NCBI GenBank assembly: GCA_003427395.1
Contig: BFEA01000157.1
Coordinates: 757,473-787,472 of the forward strand
Source: Chara braunii
Lineage: Eukaryota > Streptophyta > Charophyceae > Charales > Characeae
Length of the DNA stretch: 30,000 bases
Direction: 5' to 3'
Shown here piece by piece: positions 9,351 through 17,631 of the stretch (positions are counted from its first letter, which is position 1; each line of letters starts with the position of its first letter). The position numbers and the translations under genes were made by a program. The notes beneath the pieces are model-generated. The model did no database searches and was not told the DNA's origin. It worked only from the letters and a program-made list of their open reading frames with translations.

Positions 9351-9351
<1 letters not shown>

Positions 9352-9409
<58 letters not shown>

Positions 9410-9410
9410 G

Positions 9411-9466
<56 letters not shown>

Positions 9467-9516
9467 AAAAAAAAAAGGGAAAAGTTCTAAAACCGGGAAG
9501 GGCAAGGACCCCCCCA

Positions 9517-9552
<36 letters not shown>
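9352..9552 (+). repeat. Very long poly(A) tract followed by long poly(C)
   Basis: About 125 bp of nearly pure A (two short G interruptions and one T) ends at about 9476. After some 30 bp of mixed sequence a run of about 40 C follows (to 9551). Tracts of this length are hard to sequence, so the exact lengths are uncertain. The C run could form G-quadruplex or i-motif structures. Confidence 0.85.
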
Positions 9553-9553
<1 letters not shown>

Positions 9554-9724
9554 CTTTAACATGATCATTAGGGGCATAAAATCTCCGAAGGGTAGCGCAC
9601 AATGGCATCAAATAAGGCACAAATGTACACACCTCCCCGATAAATCTCAGCTTCCATAAAAGACAAACACCACATAAACACAAATCTGATACCAAGTAAA
9701 CCTTCTTTTTACAACAAAAAAAAC

Positions 9725-9905
9725 AGAAAAACAAAAAAAAGAAACACGCAACGGCATTGAGACATCATCATCAAACTGACCGGCCTTCCGTAATGCAGAA
9801 CAGTAGTATAATTTCACTCATCTGCTTCCAGAGGAGTTCGAACTCACTCGGGTCCGTATTTCCAACAGTTCAGGGGTGCACCAACCGAGCTTGGCCAGTT
9901 GTTAA
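9725..9905 (-). mobile_element. Possible tRNA-derived SINE
   Basis: On the minus strand, TGGCCAAGCTCGGTTGG (9897-9881) resembles a Pol III A box. GAGTTCGAACTCC (9845-9833) is a good B box, starting about 52 nt downstream. The sequence then runs into a T-rich end (about 9740-9715), as in several plant SINE families. The anticodon and acceptor parts of a real tRNA do not fold, so this is not a tRNA gene. The family is unknown and the boundaries are guesses. Confidence 0.35.
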
Positions 9906-9993
9906 GAAGATGGCAATAAACCTAATCACTTCAGGGGTGCACTAATCTAGATAATCCAATCAAATCAAAATCTGGCAAAACCCCCATAACTGT

Positions 9994-10084
9994 AGATAAG
10001 CCCAGACTTACAAAAAAAAAAAAAAAAAAAAAAAAGAAGAAGAAGAAGAAGAAGAAGAAGAAGAAGGAGAAGATAAGCCCAGAC
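9994..10084 (+). mobile_element. Tail-only poly(A)/(GAA)n insertion with 14-bp TSD
   Basis: AGATAAGCCCAGAC occurs exactly at 9994-10007 and again at 10071-10084. The 63 bp between them are TTAC, about 24 A, about ten GAA units and GGAG. This is what a severely 5'-truncated LINE or SINE insertion looks like when almost only the tail was copied, followed by microsatellite growth in the tail. Confidence 0.8.
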
Positions 10085-11180
10085 AAAGCAGGTCTGGAGT
10101 AACTTACAAAATCTGTTATGGCATGTGGAGAGCCGCAAAGACCATGTCATATATACGTATATATTATCAAACAGAACTCCCCGGCAAGCTGTAGTAGGCC
10201 AAGAGGGAGAAGAGGACAACATACAAGGGGCTGTGCCAAACTGCTTTGTCAGAGTTTCCCCGACTCATCAGCATATACAACCGGCTGCGGAGAGGCACAG
10301 GCACAGAAGACAAGACTCCCGAAGAACATCTACATCACCAGCAAATGCAGGCCTGGCATCCCTGAGCTGGTTAATGTCTGTTTATGGACGTGTCTATATG
10401 CCAACATGACGCCCCGTTTTTGAATTACGTAATGGGGAGAAAGAAACAAACAAAAAAAAAAAGCGAACGAGGGTGCGGAAATGTTTACCACCAGACACAT
10501 CGCACTCTAATCGGTGAAAAAAAATGGATGATCTCTCTGTTGTGGACAAAATGAAAAGGAACAGAGTGCCGCCGTTTCGTCGTTATGCAGCAACCATGCA
10601 AACCTTGGGCCTCTTCGATTGCAGACTGACAAATATTGCTTCATCCATGGCTGCGGTCTATCCCGAGCCTAATCCCCGAAGGTAGAACACAGCAACATGT
10701 CAGCCCGCCTCAACGTTATCAGCAGCCAAGAGCATGAAACAATGGCCCATGATACTGAGCCACCTGCCCGTTTCCATCCATTAGAATGTGGACAAAGGAG
10801 AAGGAAAGAAGAAAAACAAAAATCAGAAGGCCGCCTGCCAATGGCAATCAGGTCGCCGAAGTGGGCCTTTTTTTGAAGGAGAAAAAAGCACACCTTGAGC
10901 GCAATGTACTCGTTGGTGAAGGAAAATCTATTTCCATCCCCCACTCACCTACCCCATACCGCACACCTCAAAACAGCAGATATAACACCCTGCCCAGAGG
11001 AGGCAAGGTGCTTGATCTACTGACAAATAGCTCTTTTCAAACAACTACTGACATCAGTTAGACCAAATAACTCTTTTCCGCACGTTTACCAGTAGTCAGT
11101 CCTGTTAAATGATCCAGCATTCTAAGCCGCGGGATGCCACAGGGACTCGTGTTGCTCAACACTTTGACAGGGGGGTATTG
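10085..11180. other. No gene recognised
   Basis: Composition is moderate, and a few sequences could be exons of an unidentified gene, but none matches a family I know. The clearest is a 53-codon frame at 10524-10685 on the plus strand that ends beside a donor-like AAG/GTAGAA. Overlapping frames at 10118-10423 lack motifs. Confidence 0.35.
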
Positions 11181-11392
11181 GATGCGCACGTCAGCCACAA
11201 ATCTCCGCTGCTCTCCATTTGCGGTATCACACACACACACACACACACACACACAGATGCGCATGTAAGTCACAAATCTCAACTGCTCTCCATTTGCGGT
11301 ATCACACACACACACACACACAGATGCACATGTCAGTCACAAATCTCAACTGCTCTCCATTTGCGGTACCTCACACACACGCACACACGCAC
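11181..11392 (+). repeat. AC-containing minisatellite, three units
   Basis: Units starting at 11181, 11256 and 11323 share GATGCRCA, then CACAAATCTC, GCTCTCCATTTGCGGTA and a variable (AC)n block. Unit length is 67-75 bp, the difference being mostly AC number. An N at 11401 and about 36 A follow. Confidence 0.9.
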
Positions 11393-11401
11393 AGAGAGAG
11401 N

Positions 11402-11439
<38 letters not shown>

Positions 11440-11445
11440 TATGCA

Positions 11446-11660
11446 CTAGGTTCTTTTTTCGGGCGTTCGAGCACCTAACTTGTGCCCGGATACATGTCTT
11501 GGTGCCCGGTTGGGCATGACCAGGGGGCAGGGTTCCGTACAGCCTCAGCGAAAAAAAAAGAAAAAAAGAAAAAAAAAAAAAATCAAGAAACAAAATATGT
11601 TGTGTAAAATTGCAATACAAGCAACTTTTGGTTGAGGATCACATCAGAATTCCTTACTGA
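11446..11660 (+). repeat. Interspersed repeat family 1, left half (split by the PLE)
   Basis: GC-rich head (GGGCGTTCGAGCACC, TTGTGCCCGGATAC, GTGCCCGGTTGGGCATGA, GGCAGGGTTCC), an A-rich middle, then GCAACTTTTGG and CAGAATTCCTTACTGA. The same order is found uninterrupted at about 26432-26985 (plus) and about 20115-20505 (minus). The copy stops at 11660 and resumes at 17622, so the retroelement between was inserted into it. Confidence 0.85.
11651..11660 (+). repeat. TSD of the PLE, left copy
   Basis: TCCTTACTGA, the last bases of the left half of the host repeat. Its partner is TCCTCATTGA at 17622-17631 (8 of 10 identical, both differences transitions). Uninterrupted family members have TCCTCACTCA or TCCTTACAAC at this point. 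Confidence 0.7.
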
Positions 11661-12118
11661 GTATGACTATGTGTAATGGATACTATGGAGTAGACACATT
11701 GGCGCACAAAGCGCCCAAACCACACAGAGACAAGTCGTAGTAGACATTCTTCCACATTGCAAACCGCACACAAAAAAAAAATCGTTCACTCTGCCAACCC
11801 AAGAGGACAACTAACAGTGCTCTTATAGTTCACACAGTTCAAAAAGTCGTCACTAGGCGCTTCGGCTAAAGATAGCAGGGGGCCTAGTGTCCCATGCTGC
11901 TGGACAACCCAAAGTCGCGACAAAACGTTCACAGCCTCCGAAAAAAACTATCGTACCCTATGGTCGGTTGTCGGCTGCAGACTCAGGGTTCACCCCTGAG
12001 GCCATGTGGTGTTTTAAAAAACAGCACAAGGCTCCAAAGAAACAGGTCTTGCCTGTCTACCAACAAGTCACTCAGACAAATTTTCAATGCACAGAAGGCA
12101 AGGATGCCTCGGACCCTG
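11661..12118 (-). repeat. 3' pseudo-LTR of the PLE
   Basis: Direct repeat of 17180-17621. Shared blocks include TGTGTAATGGATACT, AAGCGCCCAAACCACACAG, GACAAGTCGTAGTAGA, GCTGCTGGACAACCCAAAG, TCGGTTGTCGGCTGCAGAC and GTGGTGTTTTAAAAAACAGC. By eye the two are roughly 90% identical, with mostly transitions and a few small indels (for example an extra 'gctaaagatagcaggg' near 11867 in this copy). This divergence implies an old insertion. Confidence 0.9.
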
Positions 12119-12260
12119 TTCGAACCCTGTCCAGCCACAACAACCTATCCTGAGCTCTATATGATAACTCGCCAACAAAACATGGAGAGACATACATCGT
12201 ATGTACCCTAGTCTGCCATGCACTCAGCTCCGCTTAGTTTCAAACACGGTACATCTACTA
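12119..12260 (-). other. PLE sequence between the 3' pseudo-LTR and the duplicated segment
   Basis: Unique element sequence, presumably 3' untranslated. GTTCGAACCCTGTCC at about 12119-12133 closely resembles GTTCAAACCCTGTCC at about 29331 and also fits a Pol III B box, but no A box is convincing. Confidence 0.5.
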
Positions 12261-12722
12261 ATTACCCATGTTACTAAACACCTAATAACCTACCACAAAG
12301 ACGAACATACATACTCAGTCAATCAAAATTACAGTGACCACCTCCTTCCACTACTACCTGCCTAATCGCAGATAAACCGCAGAGTAGCAGCCCAAATCTT
12401 ATCCCGTCTCATCGTGAATCGACGCAACACTATTTCAAAGAAGTTGTCAGGGAAGTCTTTCTTCCCCAGTTCCCTCTTCAAAGTTAGTACTCGCATGGGG
12501 ATCTCAAATCTGATAGAGGTATTCCTCTCTATCCTGTGCAGGTATCCAGTGATCACCGCACTTTTTTGCCTTTTGGCGCCCCAAGAGAAATATGATTTAC
12601 CATTTTTTAATACCAGTGGCTACTCCGTCCAGATGCAATTATCGTTCTTAGACACTTGCACATAGCTCAGCATATGATATTTCTGTTTTGCTACTACGAT
12701 ATTGCAGCCCAGGAAGTCTAGG
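12261..12722 (-). repeat. 462-bp tandem duplication in the PLE 3' region, distal copy
   Basis: Duplicate of 12723-13184 in the same orientation (offset exactly 462 bp). On the minus strand it includes a second copy of the RT C-terminal segment (frame 12556-12362: GYLHRIERNT, MRVLTLKRELGKKDFP, LRRFTM). The copies differ at a few percent of positions, so the duplication is old. As it lies beyond the RT stop codon it is untranslated. Confidence 0.92.
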
Positions 12723-13184
12723 ATTACCCATGTTACTAAACACCTAATAACCTACCACAAAGACGAACATACATACTCAGTCAATGAAAGCTACAGTGAC
12801 CACCTCCTCCCACTACTACCTGCCTAATCGCAGATAAACCGCAGAGTAGCAGCCCAAATCTTATCTCGTCCCATCGTGAATCGACGCAACACTCTTTCAA
12901 AGAAGTTGTATGGGAAGTCTTTCTTCCCCAGTTCCCTCTTCAAAGTTAGTACTCGCATGGGGATCTCATATCTGATAGCGGTATTCCTCTCTATCCTGTG
13001 CAGGTATCCAGTGATCACCGCATTTTTTTGCCTTTTGTCGCCCCAAGAGAAATAGGATTTACCATTTTTGAATACCAGTGGCTACTCCGTTCATATGCAA
13101 TTATCGTTCTTACACACTTGCACACAGCTCAGCATAGGATATTCTTGTCTTGCTACTACGATCTTGCAGCCCAGGAAGTCCAGG
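12723..13184 (-). repeat. 462-bp tandem duplication in the PLE 3' region, proximal copy
   Basis: This copy is continuous with the RT reading frame, so it is the original. The junction lies at ...AAGTCTAGG/ATTACCCATG (plus strand, 12722/12723). The same left end recurs at 12261 and the matching right end (AAGTCCAGG) at 13184. Confidence 0.92.
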
Positions 13185-13789
13185 ATTCCATTTCCTGTGT
13201 CAGTGCGTTCTAGCACGAGTCCCTCTAGGTAACAGTTGCCAAAAACTCATAACAGAGATTCCTTATTGGCCTCGTCCTTCCATGCCAAGGTGAGCAGGAC
13301 GTCGTTCATCAATCGGGTAGCAAACAAACACCTAGCCTGGCGCCCCAAACCCATGATCATCTTGTACTCAGCATACGCGCACAGGATACAAGCAAGGGGT
13401 GGGCTTGTGCTTTTCCCCGTCGGGATGCCCACCTCTTGCTTCAGCAGTACCCCGGTAGCAAAAAAATACGTATTATGCATATCAATCCTGACAAAAGATT
13501 GGATATCCTCCAGATCAAGTAATTTCCAGTGATCTGCTCCAGTTGTCAACCCAAAACTCGCCCCCTTTCCCTTGGTATTCACTCTAACCTTTGAATGGTT
13601 CTTCGATCTGTGTCAGTCTATTAACCAATCAACCACATCAAGTATCTCGTTGTGTGGCAACTTTGTAAACATCTCCTTGATGTCAAAGGAGAAGGCTGAC
13701 GTCGAGTACCTTCTACCCAACCGAGCCAGCTTACGGTTGTCCCTTTCTAGTTTCGTCACTAGACTCGAGACAAATCGCAAGTTGAAATG
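12824..13789 (-). pseudogene. PLE reverse transcriptase, palm and thumb part
   Basis: Continues the RT in the same frame after a TAG at 13790-13792. Visible motifs are RT motif A, SFDIKEMFTKLPHNEI (about 13690-13640), with the catalytic Asp; motif B, QEVGIPTGKSTSPPLACI (about 13445-13390); motif C as RLMNDVLL (about 13317-13293); a following LEGLVLE...FLGCKIVV block; and a basic thumb segment (MRVLTLKRELGKKDFP, LRRF). Motif C should read x-x-D-D; GAC has become AAC (Asp to Asn), which would abolish catalysis. In-frame stops lie at 13613-13615 (TGA), 13247-13249 (TGA), 13091-13093 (TGA) and 13082-13084 (TAG). The TAG at 12824-12826 is the likely natural end, as it is kept in both tandem copies. 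Confidence 0.85.
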
Positions 13790-14827
13790 CTAGTCCCTAG
13801 GGATCGTAAACAACAAATGGTTCAGCCCTTTCGATACCAATTTCCCAGTCTTCACCAATGAATCTGCAAAAGAGGGGCAGATAGGACGAAATCTGCCAAA
13901 GTCCTTATGCTTGGGTATTACGTACGCGTTCCCAAAGTTACCCTTCCTATCGACCCGAGCAAACTTTCCCAGATCACATCCGGCTACTTTTTCGGCCATG
14001 CCATGAATGATGCATGCTTGCGAATCTTCCACCAACCTGTGACTTTGATTTAACACAAACATACTCAGCATTGCATTATAGTACACGTTAGGACACAATA
14101 CCATCGTTTCCCCTGAGTTCCGATTTACTGGTGTTACTACCAGATCCTTCAGTCGTAACTTCAAAGCCTCAACCTCCTCCAGCGACACTCCATTCGACAT
14201 GCCCTGCGCGTCGTCATCAGTCATACACTTGTACACGCTGACCCGATCAAAAAGAGGTGGATCGTCTTTGAGATTTCTCCACCCATGAAACCCTTGGAAT
14301 AATTCCACGCACAAACCTTCTAACCTCTTCTCCTGCCTAGCCTGCAAAATATTATTAGCGTTAGCTAGGAGAAGTGAAACTCCCGGTAGGTCACAAAGAC
14401 GAAAAGTTACATGGCCTTCCTTCTTTGGGAAAGGCATACCTGTGCACGTACAGGTAAGCACATTACGTTTCGAGTACGAACGCTCATTGTGCAAAATATC
14501 CGCGATCGTGGGATTTTTTGTCCCTACAATACACATCTTCTTCCGTACTGTGTGCAAGAAACATACTGGTAAGTCACATTTCATGAGAGCGTCATTAGCT
14601 ACCTTGCGGACTTCGCAGACACGAATACGATCGTCATCTTTAATACTGAAGGTAAGGTCCGCTGCAAGACGCAGTCCAAAACATTCACGAATCGGACGAG
14701 AAATCAGTTGTTGAAGGTACTTCCTAGTCGATTTGCGAGAGAAATCCTTAATCACATTATAGATACGCAGGTAAGATTTCAAGCTCCACCCCCTCAGCGA
14801 ATTCAAATTCCTCGGATTTTTCAAGAT
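13790..14827 (-). pseudogene. PLE reverse transcriptase, N-terminal and fingers part
   Basis: An uninterrupted stretch of about 345 codons in the polyprotein frame, bounded by TGA (14828-14830) and TAG (13790-13792). Near its end it carries the RT fingers motif NAYVIPKHKDFGRFRPI (about 13930-13878), comparable to the P-K-x-x-x-x-x-R-P-I block of Penelope-type and other reverse transcriptases. Upstream is a Cys-containing segment with DLPVCFLHTVRKK and TCTCTGMPFPKKEGH, then VTPVNRNSGETMVLCPNVYY, a block also placed before the RT core in PLEs. The starting residue shown by a simple ORF call is not a real start; the frame continues upstream through the TGA. Confidence 0.8.
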
Positions 14828-15259
14828 TCAGACCAACAGTCCCTTCAAGAAGTCACACCGCGGTTGCCATTTACAAATGTACGTGATAGAAAAATCCCCA
14901 CCGTTCTCCAATTCCTTCCTGCAATTTTTCAGACGTAGCAGATTCGACCCAACACTAAGCTTAGATTCTCCAAAGGTTTTAACTAGCTCTCGCCATTTCG
15001 GAAACCACACGTCGCCCCCTCTTGTATTAAAATGGATGGGTACCTGACCACCCTTCCTACCCGTCTCAAAGAGGCGGTAGAAATCGACACCCCACTCGGA
15101 GCCTCTCTCAGTTCGAAACGTAATTGGGGTTATCTTCCGAGAATTTCCTTCCTCCCTGCCAAGTCCCTTCCTCTTTGCTCGTTCCCTCCTACCCTGTTTA
15201 TTCGGCCGATTATTTTTCCCCCTTGTCTTCTTCGTCCCCGAAGTATTAAAGGATGAACT
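14828..15259 (-). pseudogene. PLE linker between endonuclease and RT
   Basis: Same frame, open from the TAG at 15260-15262 to the TGA at 14828-14830. A basic Lys/Arg/Gly-rich part (TRGKNNRPNKQGRR) is followed by a more structured part with WFPKWRELVKTFGESKLS and ICKWQPRCDF. I recognise no named domain. It is treated as the inter-domain linker because the frame is shared with the GIY-YIG part before it and the RT after it. Confidence 0.65.
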
Positions 15260-15643
15260 CTAACGTTTGATATACGCTAACTTGACCTCAAGCTTAATAA
15301 GATCCATTTCACCTACCAAGTCAACTGGCAGCAGACAGAAATTCCCATGGCCGAATCCACTGAGCCATCTATGGAAGTGCGATTGTGTGTGCTTTCGACA
15401 AACGTATATGTGCTCCTTCCAACAGACCGATGTGCATCGCGTAGTTTTTCCCACATACACGTGTTTACAATAAGGCGAGATATCCACATATGCGCAATCC
15501 GACAAGTTTACAAAGTCTAGTCCGTGCTTATTATACTGATCAATCCAATTGCTCACGAACTTACCCAGCCAGCGTACCGCATTCTCAACGGCTAACAGTA
15601 GAACTACCGTTATAAAGAGAATTTCGATCTTAGTGTCGATCAC
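15260..15643 (-). pseudogene. GIY-YIG endonuclease domain of the PLE
   Basis: The segment contains YCKHVYVGKTTR, then WKEHIYVC, SHFHRWL, GNFCLLPVDL and EMDLIKLEVKLAYIKR. This is the GIY-YIG fold pattern: a Y-V-G-K-T hairpin, a following Arg and H-I helix, and a Glu-containing C-terminal helix (ML/KLEVKLAYI). Its place upstream of the RT, in the same frame, gives the permuted order. The domain would nick target DNA and prime reverse transcription. The flanking stops TAG at 15692-15694 and TAG at 15260-15262 separate it from its neighbours. Cys-rich residues before YVGKT (SDCAYVDISPYC) may be part of an associated zinc-binding element. Confidence 0.78.
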
Positions 15644-15712
15644 AGTCGTCCCGCAACGCCATTTCGATAGGAAACGACAAATCGCCCATAGCTAAGGCAC
15701 TCGTAGGCCACA

Positions 15713-16267
15713 TCACCGCGTGGCTTCATCTTCCTTGTCTTCGGTCGGCTTTGTTGCCTCCGAATCTTTAATATGGATAGTTTCCAAAGGTCCCATCGGT
15801 GCCTGATCGTCACCAAAGTGCAGGTAAGTGCGATGGTCGGCAATATCAAATATCGCGTCGATCTTACCATCGTACGGTATTCCCTTTTCACGACAGATAC
15901 GTTGTAGCTCATTACCGTCCAACTGCTTCAAGCCTACCATGACCAGGTTACGGTACTTGTACCTAGCCAATGAGCTTTTTGCATCCGGCGTCCCCAACCC
16001 TGGTGTCAATGGTGGCATACGTTTCTTCGCGGCAGACAACGGTGTCCGAACAGGTGTTCTTCGTTTTGCCGATCCCGGAGACTTGATCACCTTGGTTCTC
16101 GCACGCGTCAACCTCCCGGTGAAGGTAACTTGCTTGCAACGATGTCCTGGCGTGCGTTTGGCTGGAGACTCCATAGGTGGCCTGTCCCCCACCGCCTTAT
16201 CTGGTCCCCTCTTCCGCTTCTCGGATATCACCAATCCCGCCGTCCTCTCACTCAATTCTTGTGTCAC
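15713..16267 (-). pseudogene. PLE polyprotein N-terminal part with SAP-like segment
   Basis: About 184 codons ending in TGA (15713-15715). The frame begins as a -1 overlap with the end of the zinc-knuckle ORF and has no clear ATG (the apparent start is GTG). It is therefore probably reached by -1 frameshifting, or was once fused to that ORF. The first two thirds are basic and Pro/Thr/Ser-rich (KSPGSAKRRTPVRTPLSAAKKR). The last third, LKQLDGNELQRICREKGIPYDGKIDAIFDI, resembles a SAP helix-extended loop-helix DNA-binding motif. The frame is the same as that of the endonuclease and RT. Confidence 0.6.
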
Positions 16268-16962
16268 GCTGGCTTCCTCCCGCTACTGCTACCCTCAGCC
16301 TCCGAGAGCTGCTGGACTTCCTTACCCTTGTCACTCGGCAACTTCTGTAACTCAGCAACCGCCCGTTTCATACGTTGCACGAATTTATCCTCCATATCAT
16401 GGACCTGCATCGCTAATTGCATACCTAAGTCTTTCTTCAGCTCTGCACGGCTTTCCGCCTCGCGTATCTTCCGTTCCCCCTTCTTCGCGGCCTTAGCCTC
16501 ACGAAAGGCCCGTTCCTCCTCCTCACAGATTCTCCTTTCTTCCTCACGCTGTTTCTCTTCCTCCTTCTCCTGCTTGCGCCGCAGGCGATTCTCCTTACGA
16601 ATACGCTCCTCTTCAAAATGTTGTTGCATCGATGCAACACTCCTCCCCAATTCGTTGATTTGATGTTTCACCCCGGGATCCAGTTGCACCGCCGATTCGC
16701 GTCTCCAATCCCCCCTTCTGGGAGACCTTGTTCGTCTGGGATTGGTAGACGTCAAGGGCCTAGCTGCTCCATTGAACCTCCTCAGTCTCAAACATTGCTT
16801 AGCATAGTGGCCAACCTCATTGCAATTAAAGCAGACCGGTCCTCTCCTCCGATCCCCACGATCCCGGTCGTCACCCCTACTTCCCCGATCTCGTTCCTCT
16901 CGTGCCCGGTCATCGCCACCTCTTGGTTCACCACCCGCTTCATAGCGCTCCAGATTCGACAT
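16264..16962 (-). CDS. PLE ORF1, gag-like zinc-knuckle protein
   Basis: An intact 232-residue frame from ATG (16962-16960) to TGA (16264-16266), the only undamaged ORF of the element. Residues 1-43 are rich in Arg, Asp and Gly. A CCHC zinc knuckle C44-x2-C47-x4-H52-x4-C57 (CFNCNEVGHYAKQC) follows. Residues 95-215 are a long charged, probably coiled-coil region with many Glu/Arg heptads (EEERIRKENRLRRKQEKEEE). Such proteins bind the element RNA and multimerise. It lies 5' of the polyprotein and overlaps it in the -1 frame. It could be retained by chance, as it is short and its composition disfavours stop codons. Confidence 0.75.
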   Translation of the reverse strand: MSNLERYEAGGEPRGGDDRAREERDRGSRGDDRDRGDRRRGPVCFNCNEVGHYAKQCLRLRRFNGAARPLTSTNPRRTRSPRRGDWRRESAVQLDPGVKHQINELGRSVASMQQHFEEERIRKENRLRRKQEKEEEKQREEERRICEEEERAFREAKAAKKGERKIREAESRAELKKDLGMQLAMQVHDMEDKFVQRMKRAVAELQKLPSDKGKEVQQLSEAEGSSSGRKPA

Positions 16963-17179
16963 CGCGTCTCACTCACGTAACAGTATCTCCGACTCCGCGA
17001 GTTCGCATCCGATCGAAAAATCACCCCGTTGTATAAGGTCTCCTCTTACGGAGCCGCTAATATCACCGCCCCTCCAAAGTCAAGTAACCGAGTAACACCG
17101 TAACCAACACATAAGTATAACGCTCACTCACCACCGACAAGATATCTCCAGTAGAGTTCATGCTTGTGTAACACAGGAG
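16963..17179 (-). other. PLE leader between 5' pseudo-LTR and ORF1
   Basis: About 217 bp of unique element sequence, presumably 5' untranslated. No promoter motif is evident. Confidence 0.5.
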
Positions 17180-17621
17180 TATGTGTAATGGATACTGTCG
17201 AGAAACACATTGGCGCAGAAAGCGCCCAAACCACACAGAGACAAGTCGTAGTAGAAATCCTTCCACATTGCAACCACACATCCAAAACCCCCCATTCACT
17301 CCGCCAACCCAAGAGGACAACTAACTACGACTACAATGCTCTTATAGTTCACACAGTTCAAAAAGTCATCACTAGGCGCCTCGGGCCTAGTGTCCCATGC
17401 TGCTGGACAACCCAAAGTCGCGACAAAACGTTCACAGCCTCCCAAAAAAACTACCGTACTCTACGGTCGGTTGTCGGCTGCAGACACAGGGTCCACCCCT
17501 GAGGCCACGTGGTGTTTTAAAAAACAGCACAGGGCTCTAAAGAAACAGGTCCTGCCTGTCTACCAACAGGTCACTCAGACAAATTTTCAATGCCCAGAAG
17601 GCAAGGATGCCTCGGATCCTG
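17180..17621 (-). repeat. 5' pseudo-LTR of the PLE
   Basis: Direct repeat partner of 11661-12118. Its outer end is fixed by the resumption of the host repeat at 17622. No TG...CA termini or primer-binding site are seen, which argues against a true LTR element. Confidence 0.9.
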
Positions 17622-17631
17622 TCCTCATTGA
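17622..17631 (+). repeat. TSD of the PLE, right copy
   Basis: TCCTCATTGA, after which the host repeat resumes with ATCGGAGATTAAAA. Partner of 11651-11660. Confidence 0.7.

Larger units (their letters stand above)
11661..17621 (-). mobile_element. Penelope-like retroelement with N-terminal GIY-YIG (decayed)
   Basis: A 5.96-kb element read on the minus strand. In order it has a 5' pseudo-LTR (17621-17180), leader, zinc-knuckle ORF (16962-16264), a long frame with a SAP-like segment, a GIY-YIG endonuclease and a Penelope-type reverse transcriptase (16267-12824), a 3' untranslated region and a 3' pseudo-LTR (12118-11661). Direct terminal repeats and GIY-YIG plus RT are established hallmarks of Penelope-like elements. 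The endonuclease preceding the RT matches the permuted clade described from green algae, other protists and invertebrates (Chlamys/Naiad type), rather than canonical PLEs with a C-terminal endonuclease. The ends are fixed by the interrupted host repeat and a diverged 10-bp TSD. Stops in the long frame and a mutated RT catalytic motif make it inactive. Confidence 0.85.

Noticed and set aside
9231-9734. Poly-Lys, poly-Phe and poly-Gly open frames on both strands
   Set aside because: Direct translations of the poly(A)/poly(C) tracts.
10236-10280. Hammerhead-ribozyme-like core on the minus strand (CTGATGAGTCGGGGAAAC)
   Set aside because: CTGATGA and GAAA are present, but the six bases between them cannot form stem II and stem I does not pair. 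A match of this quality is expected by chance in 30 kb on two strands. No hammerhead core was found in the PLE pseudo-LTRs either, where GTGATGA lacks the essential C and a following GAAA.
10524-10685. 53-codon frame ending beside a donor-like site
   Set aside because: Plausible amino-acid composition but no recognised homology and no supporting second exon; recorded only within the spacer entry.
12824-16267. In-frame TGA codons of the PLE read as selenocysteine
   Set aside because: Selenocysteine has been described in some animal PLEs of the permuted clade, but here TAG stops are mixed in, land plants lack the selenocysteine machinery, and the catalytic motif is also mutated. Decay is the simpler reading.
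13921-17621. LTR retrotransposon instead of a Penelope-like element
   Set aside because: No TG...CA ends, primer-binding site, protease, RNase H or DDE integrase; RT motifs and GIY-YIG fit the Penelope-like group.
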